The position numbers and the translations under genes are program-made. DNA of 64,000 bases from Leptoclinus maculatus (lineage: Eukaryota > Chordata > Actinopteri > Perciformes > Stichaeidae). The notes under the pieces are model-generated. The model was not told where the DNA came from, did not search any database, and saw nothing but the letters and a program-made list of their open reading frames with translations. This document shows positions 11,781 to 20,671 of this stretch, piece after piece (the stretch's first letter is position 1; each line of letters starts with the position of its first letter). The stretch is taken from positions 14,559,736 to 14,623,735 of the forward strand of contig JAVDOI010000016.1 of assembly GCA_032191485.1 (NCBI GenBank), in the 5' to 3' direction.

Positions 11781-12107
11781 GTTGGCGGTTTCGATGGAAC
11801 CAGCTGTCTGGACACTGCCGAGGCCTACAACCTCTACACCAACACCTGGCACGCTGTGCCCTCCATGCTGAACCCCCGGCGTAACTTCGGCATCGCAGTG
11901 ATCGATGACCGTCTCTTTGTTGCGGGGGGCTACGGCGGCTTCACCACCACCATCTCTGAGGTCGAGTGTTATGATACCGAAACTTCCGAGTGGTCTGATG
12001 TCAGGAACATGGAGAAGTCCCGCAGTGCCCTGAGCTGTTGCGCGATATACGGACTCCCTAACTTGGCCGAGTACTCTGCCCCTCGTCGTACCCCTGAAAT
12101 GGAATAA
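11781..12107 (+). pseudogene. Orphan last exon of a KLHL10-like kelch gene
   Basis: An open stretch of 108 codons starts directly after an acceptor-like sequence (tactcttaaag) with VGGFDG and AEAYNLYTNTWHAVP. It continues with NFGIAVIDDRLFVAGGYGG, VECYDTETSEW and RSALSCCAIYGLPN and stops at TAA. These are the last two kelch blades plus tail of the BTB-BACK-kelch family. The SALSCC and GLPN-x-x-EY features point to KLHL10, a Cullin-3 adaptor needed in spermatids. No BTB, BACK or earlier blades are present in the window. The frame is undamaged, so it is either a recently captured exon or a terminal exon used by another transcript. KLHL10 as nearest relative is probable, not proven. Confidence 0.78.
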
Positions 12108-12635
12108 TCCACCCGACTATGAGCTGTATTGTTCTGTAAATAAATGTATGAAATCACGGCAGTGCTGCTGTAACTTCAGTAATAACAGTTTTTAAGTTTG
12201 TGTGACAGCTTTGTGCGACCTCACTATTAATTGGTGAAAGACATTTTTTTTGCCTTGGAGAAGAATCAGAATATCACAAAGGCTGTCAAAGTGAGACTTG
12301 ATATTAGTTAACAACAGCATGAACATTGATGATTCTGTGTACTTCATCCGTGTTTCATGCAACACAAACACTAGGCTACTCCAGAGTCTACAAATCCACA
12401 AAAATCTGTTCAAACAAAGTCTGAGTACTTAACTAATACTGCACTAAGTAAATATGTTGGCAAAAAAATGTATTAACTTGGGGCCTCCGTGTATTGACAG
12501 CATAATCTCAATGCCTCTGATTCAAGTTCGGCAAGTGACTTTTGTTGCATCATTTCCATCTCTTTCCCATCATCCTGTCTGCTTCATACAGCATCTCTAA
12601 CAAAAGCAAAATATCCTAGAAATACAATAAATCAC
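12108..12635. other. Non-coding stretch after the kelch exon
   Basis: Apart from the AATAAA near its start, nothing recognisable was seen. Confidence 0.4.
12139..12144 (+). terminator. AATAAA after the kelch exon
   Basis: A canonical AATAAA signal about 32 bases after the kelch stop codon suggests that the fragment brought along its own 3' end. Confidence 0.5.
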
Positions 12636-12850
12636 CTCCAGCTCATTAAAAATGCAGCAGCCTAGTCTTTACACATACACAAAAAACATATTACTCCAAT
12701 ACTGAAATCGCTTCATTGGCTCCCAGTACAATACAGAATCATGCTAATAGTCAATGAAACGTGCAATTGTTTGGCTCCTCAGTACATTTCTGACTTGCTG
12801 ACTAATTATAAATAGATCAGGCTTCTCTGGACAGAGGTCTTCTAGCTGTA
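12636..12850 (+). mobile_element. LINE reverse-transcriptase C-terminal remnant
   Basis: The + strand reads LQLIKNAAA, a stop, then HITPILKSLHWLPVQYRI and LAPQYISDLL. The NAAAR...HITP...SLHWLPV-x-YRI...LAPQYLSDLL pattern is characteristic of the 3' end of fish non-LTR retrotransposon polymerases (L2/CR1/Rex-like; clade not resolved). It contains at least one stop and is 5'-truncated, so it is dead. Confidence 0.8.
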
Positions 12851-12982
12851 CTGTTGGAGTCAAAAATCTAAATGACTAATTATAATGTGTGGGCTCACAA
12901 CTCTGGTGTCCTCACTTGAACTTTATGGCCTGCGTCCACATGTGAATGGGTGTGTGTGAACTTACTACATTAGGTTCTACAG

Positions 12983-13336
12983 TGTGTCTGGGAAAGAAAG
13001 CGTTCTCAGCATGTAAATGATAATAAGGAAGATAGACACAGAGTTGTTTTGAGAAAGTAACCTTTGTGCCAGAACAGATGCTGAAGTTCCCAGACTACAT
13101 GGCGGACGCCATTTTGTATGTGTGTCACCTTTGTGATGAAGACCTCATTGTAAACCAATCCTGTGCCAGCCATTGCATGTTGTTTACTCAGTATAAATAT
13201 CAGAAGCTCAGAGTTAGAACTCCGAGCGGCCTTGATGCATATACCTAATGTGAATCAACTCTGTCTCCTTCTTGCAAGAATAAATGTCCTGTGATTAATG
13301 ATTTTCAATCGGTCTCAAGAGTGAATTTTTCTAACA
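12983..13336 (+). mobile_element. Candidate LTR of the + strand Ty3/gypsy fragment
   Basis: The stretch starts TGTGTCTGGG and ends TTCTAACA, so it has TG...CA ends. It contains a TATA-like tataaata (about 13192) and an AATAAA (about 13279) in the expected order, and lies just upstream of gypsy coding sequence on the same strand. No second copy is in the window, and no convincing primer site follows. The LTR call rests on internal layout only. Confidence 0.45.
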
Positions 13337-14597
13337 GTACCCAAAATTAGATCCAGGTCCGCTGGGGTGTCTTCTTTTACTGTCGTCCTGCTCTCTAAAA
13401 CAAACTGCCTGATGACTTTAGGTCCATCACAACTGTACAAATTAAAAAGCAAACTGAACACTATACTGCCAATTAGGGAGGACTTAAGGAGAAAGACGCT
13501 AAAAATAGCCAGGGTTTTTCAGAGAAAGATAAATAATGGAATTAAAATGGAGCATATCTCTGGTTTTACTGCATTGATTTTGTTTACTAGGTTCCCAGAA
13601 GCCATTCCGCTACAAAGGATCACAGCTCCAGTTATCACCAAGGCTCTGGTAAAATTATTTACATCGTTTGGTCTGCCAAAAGTGGTTCAAACAGATCAAG
13701 GTACAAATTTCAAATCAAGAGTCTTTGCCCAAGCACTTAGAACATTGGATGTTAAACATGTAACGTCTAGTCCTTACCATCCAGAAAGTCAGGGGGCGCT
13801 GGAGAGATTTCACCAGACCATGAAAACAATGTTACGCAAACATTGTCATGAGTCAGAGCGGGATTGGGATGACAGTGTCCCACTAGTTAGGTTCGCTGCC
13901 CGCGAAGCTGTACAGGAGTCCCTAGGTTTCAGTCCTGCTGAATTGTTTTTTGGACATGAAGTCAGGGGTCCTTTGAAGGTTCTTAACTGGTCATACCAGA
14001 GAAGAGGGTCAGAAGTATCCCAGAGTACGTTAGCAAGCTCAAAGATCGCCTCCAGCTAGCCTGCTCCTTGGCTAGAGATGCCCTGACCTCTTCCCAGGCA
14101 AGGATGAAGAAGCGATATGACCAGCGAGCAGTCACACATTTGTTTCAGCCAGGTGACAGAGTATTGATTCTTTTGCCTGTATCTGGTTCTGCACTTTCTA
14201 CCAAGTTTTCCGGTCCTTATGTTGTAGAAAAGAAGCTCAATGAAACAAACTACGTTATCCAAACTCCGGACCGCAGGCGACGGACCAGAGTGTGTCACGT
14301 GAATATGATGAAGCAGTACCACCTCCGAGAAGGTCAACAAGGGTCATCCAAAGTTCACGAGTTAAAGACTGCAGTCTCACCTATGGCATCCATTTCAAAG
14401 GTGAGCACTCCTGATAATGGTGATGAAGATGGGTTGGTGATGCGTAATGCTACACCACAGAGGGCAAGGCTGAGTAATACTGAGGTATTGTCCCACTTGC
14501 CCCACTACTTGTCTCATCTCCCTGATGACCAGAGAGCGGATGTTATGGAACTTATTAATGATTTTCCGTGTCTGTTCAATGACATTCCCTTCCAAAC
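13337..14597 (+). mobile_element. Ty3/gypsy retrotransposon fragment, integrase before RT linker (Gmr1-like)
   Basis: The fragment holds the second half of an integrase core: SRFPEAIP-like start, VVQTDQGTNF with the second catalytic Asp, and SSPYHPESQGALERFH with the catalytic Glu. A GPY/F module follows (GDRVLILLP...KFSGPYVV) in a second frame after a stop near 14059, then HVNMMKQYH. Directly behind it come LPDDQRADVMELINDFP and CLFNDIPFQT, the type of linker that normally stands before a reverse transcriptase. That order (integrase ahead of RT) is that of the Gmr1 group of deuterostome gypsy elements. The first catalytic Asp region, gag, RT and RNase H are missing, so the copy is inactive. 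Confidence 0.75.
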
Positions 14598-14822
14598 TCC
14601 AGAGATGAGGGGATCACCACCTGAACGTGCCTCTCCCCCGCCGGAGAGAGTACAGTCCTGCACAACAAACCATCAATGACTGACAGATGGTTGAATTCAG
14701 TCCACAGTTTCCTGAGGCAGAGTGAGGACCCCCTCAGTCTGCGAGGTGGTCTCACTGTGTTTCGCTCCAACCAACTAAACACCGCCCCAATTTCCGGGTC
14801 CTCGCGTTGCAACAGCTGCAGC
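14598..14822 (-). pseudogene. Start of gypsy integrase, truncated
   Basis: In a shifted frame, LQREDPEIGAVFSWLE is followed by SLCLRKLWTEFNHLSVIDGLLCR and VQVVIPSSL. These are the spacer and the region just before the zinc-binding HHCC finger of a gypsy integrase. Sequence identity to the element ends at about 14598. Confidence 0.75.
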
Positions 14823-15383
14823 TCAGAGAGTGTGGCAGAGAGAATATGCCGGCCGCCGTTCCATGAGCGCCTCCTCATCCTCTGGCAGCTCTGATTCGAC
14901 CACCGATCCTGCAGCACACACATCCGACAGTGAGCCCGCCTGGTCTCTGGCATCCGGAGACGCAGGCCGACGAGACAAGGCATCTGCGTTTTTGTGGCGT
15001 GAACCATCTTTGTGAATAATGGTCCAGTTGAATGGGTCGAGCTCCAAAACCCACCGGCCCCTTCGTCCTGTAGGATCGTTGTCAATGGCCATTTTCCTGA
15101 GTGCCAGCAGCGGGCGATGATCCGAGATGATGGTGAATGCAGCGAGGCCCACATAGTGTTTAAATTCACGCACGGCCCACACTATGGCCCAGAGCTCCCT
15201 GTCGAAAGTGGACCATCTTTTCTGTGCGTGCGTAAGAGCCTGGCTGGCATAAGCTACGACTCGTTCGGGCCCCTCCACCTGTTGAGCCAGTACTGCACCA
15301 ACCGAGTCTTTGGAAGCATCCGTGAATATCTTGAATGGGAGCGCAAAGTTGGGTAGTGTCACCACAGGAGCGGAGGTGAGCAC
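14823..15383 (-). pseudogene. Gypsy RNase H domain
   Basis: This frame follows RT with a small offset. FKIFTDASKDSVGAVLAQ carries the first catalytic Asp, then VVAYASQALTHAQKRWSTFD, REL-type Glu and IISDHRPLLAL with the next Asp, and HKNADALSRRP at the end. This is the usual gypsy RNase H and connection. A frameshift separates it from the following integrase start. Confidence 0.9.
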
Positions 15384-15425
15384 CTGCTTGAAAAACGTGA
15401 AGGCTGTTTCACACTGTGCATCCCA

Positions 15426-16103
15426 TTAGAAAGGCACATTTTTGCCCGCCAGGTGGTTCAGCAGTGCAGCATACTGGGAAAAATTCCTCACAAACCTCCT
15501 GTAGTATGAGCACAGGCCCACAAAGGCTCTGACTTCAGATGGGTTGCAGGGAGTTGGCCAGTTTCTCACCTTTTCGGTGTTGCGGGGGTCAGGGTGGAGC
15601 CCCTGTCTGGAGACCACGTGGCCTAAGAACACCACATGGTCCCGGGCCACGTGGCATTTTCTGTGATTGAGTTTCAGGCCCGCACCCTGTATTCTGGAAA
15701 GGACCTCCCCCAGGTGGGCCAGGTGGTCTTCAAAAGTGCGACTGTAAATCAGTATGTCGTCCAAATACACCATGCAGATGTGCCAAGGCAGACCCCGCAG
15801 GATCAGCTCCATCATGCGTTGAAAGGTGGCGGGAGAGTTGGTCAGGCCCATAGGCATGGCGCGCCACTGGTACAAGCCCCTGCCTGTCGTGAAGGCCGTT
15901 TTTTCACGATCCTCTTCGGCCATTTCCACTTGCCAGTAGCCATTTGAAAAGTCAAGTGTGCTGAACCAAGTTGAGCCCGCCAGGGCATCCAGGCTGTCAT
16001 CCACCCGTGGAAGTGGGTGGGAATCCTTGACTGTCACAGAATTAAGGCGCCGATAGTCAATGCAAAACCTCCATTGTCCGTCTTTCTTTTTAACAAGCAC
16101 CAC
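15426..16103 (-). pseudogene. Gypsy reverse transcriptase domain
   Basis: The frame shows KKKDGQWRFCIDYRRLN, LPRVDDSLDALAGSTWFSTL, MPMGLTNSPATFQRMM, the catalytic MVYLDDILIYS (Y-x-D-D), LNHRKCHVARDHVVFLGHVV and VRAFVGLCSYYRRFVRNFS. These are Ty3/gypsy RT blocks in order. The catalytic motif is intact in this domain, though the element as a whole is broken. Confidence 0.93.
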
Positions 16104-16117
16104 AGGTGACGCCCAGG

Positions 16118-16413
16118 GGCTTGTTTAACCCAGCAAGTCTGAACTGTAACGGAACATAACGGAACTTAAACTGTAACGGAGGGAAATGAAGACGCTGTAG
16201 ACATCTTAACGCTGATTGGCCAAGACTCGACACATCAAAGATGTTCTATTGCGAATATCACAACATCACCTTTTTTCCCTGTCTCACTCCAATCTGAGAA
16301 ACGCTGGCTGGCCAGTTGACCGTCGCGTTGTTTGAATCTTTTTGTGCGAAATACAGCCACAGTTTTGACCGTTTCTCTGCCATATTGGCACCGGTTTTCG
16401 GTACCCAACCCTA
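16118..16413 (-). mobile_element. Transposon fragment inserted in the gypsy element (hAT/BED-like)
   Basis: The gypsy reading breaks at about 16413 (after IKTGDH) and resumes at about 16118 (SPWASPV). The sequence between begins, on the minus strand, TAGGGTTGGGTACCGAAAACC, a common fish transposon sequence. From 16383 it encodes MAEKRSKLWLYFAQKDSNNA, which resembles the start of a BED-finger hAT transposase. Several dozen gypsy codons are lost at the site, so it is an insertion with deletion. The boundaries are approximate. Confidence 0.5.
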
Positions 16414-16718
16414 GTGATGGTCACCAGTCTTAATGTGGTGTTTAACGAGTGTGCATCTGCCTGTATTCCCCTCCGTCGGGCTGAACACATCACCGAATCT
16501 CTGTAGCAGTTCAGACAGTTTTGCTTTCTGTTGCTCTGTAATTGGTGAATCCTCCAGCGAGATGGGAAGAGCAGCAGGCTGTGGCGGAACTGAATCCACT
16601 TCTGGGGAATGAATGAGTGGCATAATATCTGACTTTTCAAGCGGGTAGAACTCACCCAAGTGCAACCCCTGCTTGAGCTCCACAGTCTTCCCTGTGGGAT
16701 TGAGGACACGAGCCATAG

Positions 16719-17585
16719 TCACGCCATCCCTAACGGTGGTGACTCTTGAGTCAAATTCTCAAATTCTTTTGCAGACAAGCCAGCAGTGATAGGCGAGAGA
16801 ACATTCACTGGCACCAGGGCCTCGCTCAGAGGGGGAATGGTCATAGCTCCAGCCAGGGACACGTTACAGCATTCAGGGACTAACTCTCCACTCCTCAACA
16901 GGGGCACTGCAGCGTCCCATAACTGCAGCACACCCCGTCCCCAGTCCAGCAGTGCATGGTTCTTGGCTAGGAAGTCCAGACCCAGTAGGACAGTTTGAGT
17001 GGACTCTCGCAGGACATGAAATGTGTGTTGCCAACAGGTGGGGCCCAAGGGGAAAGTCGCCACAATAGTGCCCAAAGTATCCAACATTTGTCCATTAACT
17101 GCACGCGAGTCAATATAGTTCTTTTTCAGAGGACGGTTTCGCAGGGCAGGGACTGACGTACGAAAGTCGGCACTAATCAATGATACAGTCGCTCCTGAGT
17201 CAACTAATATGGACACTTCAGTGCCTTCAACCACCCCTCTAACGTAGGAGGTAGGGTGGTGCACACTGTCCATCTCAGCAATATCCTCAGATATCGGCGG
17301 CTGTAAGGAGCCCTCAAGTGGTGTAGCTGGTGTCAGGGCCTCGACACCAGCTACTGACCGTTTCCCTGACGATCCTGTTGCTGTGGCCGGAAATGCACGC
17401 TGCGCCTCCTTGGCTCCTCCTCCTGCCGGGCCCGCCATCCAGGACTGGGGCTCCTGCCTCCAGGCCGCCTGGGAGGGGGCGACACCCCTACATCCTGATG
17501 CCGGCTTCGTGATTGATAGTCTCTCTGAGGCCAGACAGGAAACTCTGGCTACCGTCGCCAGAAAATGGAGCAGGCAGGTCCACAT
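16719..17585 (-). pseudogene. Gypsy protease region (pol N-terminus)
   Basis: The minus-strand frame contains VDSGATVSLIS, the D-S/T-G motif of retroelement aspartic proteases, and later VLLGLDFLAKNHALLDW, typical of the second half of the fold. The first 90 or so codons are Ala/Pro/Gly-rich and could be the remnant of gag. The downstream linker up to RT continues in another frame at 16722-16411 (ITEQQKAKLSELLQRFGDVF). Confidence 0.82.
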
Positions 17586-17834
17586 GGATCTCCCTGCTGG
17601 CCGACCGTCTGCCGAATAGCCCTGAGCTGGGCTTCAACGGGTCTTCGTCTCCAACCCACATCCTGTATCTGAATCAGCGGCGCCTTTCTCTGTGAAGTGC
17701 CGCGGAGTCAGCCTGCTAGCTAAACTCTCTCTCCGACAAGCCAAGAAGGCTAACACACACAGTCGCCGAAGCGTAAAAAAGAAAAGAAGTGGTAGCGGTC
17801 CGTAGTCAGTGTATACAATTTATTTTTTTTTAAA

Positions 17835-17850
17835 CCCACCGCTGCCACCA
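17835..17850 (-). other. Primer-binding site matching tRNA-Leu
   Basis: On the minus strand TGGTGGCAGCGGTGGG follows the LTR. Its + strand form CCCACCGCTGCCACCA equals, from memory, the 3' end of a vertebrate tRNA-Leu (AAG type) including CCA. This supports both the LTR boundary and priming by tRNA-Leu. Confidence 0.72.
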
Positions 17851-17851
17851 A

Positions 17852-18065
17852 TGTGACCGAGCGTCTTGGGTTCGTGTATGAGGGCACTTATCAAATAGTA
17901 ATAAATGGAATCAGAGTCCGGACATCTTGTTCAGCCCACGGCTGCTCTCTTTTATTCAACTCTCCCCCCTCCACCAGACGCGGGAGTTGCCCCCTCTCTA
18001 CGGCAACCCTCAAGGGACATATCCTCTTCAACACCAAAACGACAAACATGAGACAGTCTGTTACA
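17852..18065 (-). repeat. 5' LTR of the minus-strand gypsy element
   Basis: Read on the minus strand, this 214-base unit starts TGTAACAGAC and ends GGTCACA, with a TTGAATAAAAG polyadenylation motif about halfway. One base further is the primer site, so both LTR ends are well defined. There is no second copy in the window, so age cannot be estimated from LTR divergence. Confidence 0.8.
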
Positions 18066-19016
18066 TTATTGATGTCAAAGTCTTTATTTCTACCCAATTT
18101 TAGATTTGTTTTGTGTCATTTTGATTTAATTTAAATATGAACAGCCCTAGTAGATACATTTACACGTTTAAAAAGCTAAACAAAATAAATAATAAAAATG
18201 TTCATTACAACATCCCAACTTTGTGCATTTGACATTGTAATAGTTTGTGACTTTAACAGAGTTGGAGGTGGTATGACTGCACGTTTTTCTATTTAAATAT
18301 TTAATTTTTCCTCCACCAGCTGTAGCTGTAATGTTCTAAAATGACTAAAGTGTGCATATGCATACACACAGAAACAGCAGCCGCTGACCCAGTGATGTGT
18401 CCGCCGCTGCATTCATAGGCTGACTGCTGTGGCGATGAGGCGGTCTGAAGGAGTCTGGAGTCAAATTCCTGAACACGTAGGAGCTCCTCGCGCTCCTCGC
18501 GCTGCTCCAACACGACGCACGACGCAGGGGCGCAACGAATAACGGATTACTGATCGCTCATCGATGAGACACAGATTTAAATTAATTTGTCCTCTTCTGC
18601 CATTATGCTGCACCAAACCGTGGGATGTTTTTTTTCTTCCATTTCTCCACAAGAAACATGACATGAGGATCTTTTTCTCTCTCTCTCTCCAGACCGTCTT
18701 GTTCATGCGCAACCCACTTGTTTGCCGCAGAGAAGAAATGTAAGACTCTGAAGTACGAGTAGGCTATCAATACTGTCAGTAAATGTTTGTTATGGACAAA
18801 GGAGCGCGTGGGAAAAGCCGGTTTCACACGTCATTCCAAAGCGGGGAGAAAAAGCAAAGCCTGGGTTCGTTTTTCCACAACGGAAATGAGATCAGTCCCA
18901 TTGGCTGGCTGCACTTCTTCTAAAACATGGTCGATGTAACTCCATGTATGCACAGCAGCACCGGGATCTGATACTCGCGTACTTCTGCCCACACACAGCT
19001 TGTTGCTAGTGGGAAG
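18066..19016 (+). promoter_or_regulatory. disc1: Region upstream of disc1 with probable promoter and 5' UTR
   Basis: There is no coding sequence. An AT-rich half gives way after about 18440 to GC-richer sequence with short direct repeats (gctcctcgc). An inverted-CCAAT-like cattggctgg lies at about 18899, some 120 bases ahead of the proposed disc1 start codon. The transcription start cannot be placed exactly. Confidence 0.4.
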
Positions 19017-19086
19017 ATGTTTGCTGGACTGATGGGGCTGGAATGTCGGAGCAACTCTCTGCTTCACCACTGCGAAGTCATGGAAG
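19017..19086 (+). CDS. disc1: disc1 coding exon 1 (predicted)
   Basis: ATG opens a 23-codon frame (MFAGLMGLECRSNSLLHHCE...) ending in phase 1 at donor GAAG|gtaaaa. Phase 1 is what exon 2 requires, and mammalian DISC1 also has a first exon of about 22 codons ending in phase 1. The sequence itself is not conserved enough for me to recognise it, so this is a good prediction rather than a match. Confidence 0.68.
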
Positions 19087-20612
19087 GTAAAAAGGGCTTT
19101 TTTTGGTTTAAACTTATCAACTGCTGTCAACAATCATCAGTAGCTTTTCTGCAGAAGGGTCGACGATGAAGGCTGGTTTGAATTCTCACCAGGAGCTATA
19201 CACATTACTTTAGAATTATATACAAACATAGTCATTATGAAATGAAATAAGGGGGTAATTAAGTCACTTAGAATGAACTAAAGAGGAAAGAAATACACTA
19301 GCAGAGTGCTTACATGAGCGCGTGCAGCGGGTCTGAATGTTGTATTCACTGCTGTTAACAGTGCCGGTCCAACTCATCCAAAACAAGACCTTGTTATTTG
19401 CACTGTGAAGTTCAGTGTCACTGAATAAACAGTGTAGTTGAAGTCCTCCGGCTGGTTGTCCACACTGACACTCACTCACTGTTACATGAACTTTCTTTGA
19501 TGATGGCGGCTCCGACCAGTCAGTGATGGTAGGTGATGAGTGACTTTCTACTCGTGGAAGGTTCTTCTCCCCTCTGATATGTATAGTGGAGAGACTTATG
19601 ATGACCTTTTGCATATTGTCTCTCTTGCATAACTTACTTGCATGTCTTTTATACAGACTTTCCAGTAACACATCACTGCTTCTGACAGGCTGTCCATAAT
19701 CACTTGTCTTCATTGAAATTCATTCAAACTCTTTAATGGACGTCAAAATGTCAGTTCAATGTTAGCATTTAACTGTACTAGCAACAAATTAAATAGTATT
19801 TTAGGTTTGTTGGGTGTCAGTCTCCCACTGCTGTACTGTCTCTCCACTCAGCTCAACTATATTCTGTTTATGATCCTCGTGTGATCATACAGGAAGTGTG
19901 GAGCCGTTTTCTTATAAAAGTATCACCAGAGCAGAGATTCAAATCTGGACTATCATACATTATAGTTCTGCTTCCTGTCAGCCATTATAGACGTTTTTTT
20001 TTTTTTTTAGATTTACTTCTCGGTCACCATTGGTCATACTCATTGTCAAACAACTTTCATTTCCCTATTTCTGTTGCCGTGGTCGGTCACAAGTGGCGAG
20101 GTGTTGCACATCTGCCGAGCAGTGCTGCTTCTCAGGAGGCCGCTGACAAGCAGATTTGCTGGTATGTGTGTGTGTGTGTGTGTGTGTTAGTGTGTGTGTG
20201 TCTCAGGGTGCTGAGCTTGTTCTGCAAACGTTTGTGTGTTTATGAGATCCTCTGCATTCCTCTGCTCTTTGGCCGAAGCACTTTCAGCAACCAATGGGAT
20301 GCGTCGTTTTAACCTACGAGCTCTGAGGGGGGCCTGTTTAATCCCCAAAGGTAAATAATCTAGCCTCCTCTGGCTGAGACGCTTTCGCTTTCCCACACTT
20401 TGTGCCGAGGCCCCCTCAACACAAGCAACGAGCTGCAATGAGAAAGCTGTTATTGTTGCAGTGGGATCGTTCAGCCCTCGCTGTTGGGTCTCCCTCTTGC
20501 TTATTTGCCATTTCTGACGGAATTCCTGGCAAACTATTTTAGCACAAAGCCTGGCAGGAAGCAGCAAATGACATACCTCTGAGGGGCTTCAACTCGAGAT
20601 GTCGATGCCCCC

Positions 20613-20671
<59 letters not shown>

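Larger units (their letters stand above)
14598..18065 (-). mobile_element. Conventional Ty3/gypsy retrotransposon, truncated and gag-deleted
   Basis: On the minus strand the order is 5' LTR (18065-17852), primer site, protease, RT, RNase H and start of integrase, then a break at about 14597. The gag region expected between primer site and protease is reduced to a few hundred bases. A foreign insertion with loss of element sequence separates the protease linker from RT (about 16413-16118). The frames are shifted between RNase H and the integrase start, and no 3' LTR is present. The copy cannot be autonomous. Its left end joins the oppositely oriented Gmr1-like fragment within a few bases. Confidence 0.88.

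Noticed and set aside
15012..15356. Plus-strand frame of 114 codons
   Set aside because: It is antisense to the gypsy RNase H region, with no protein features of its own.
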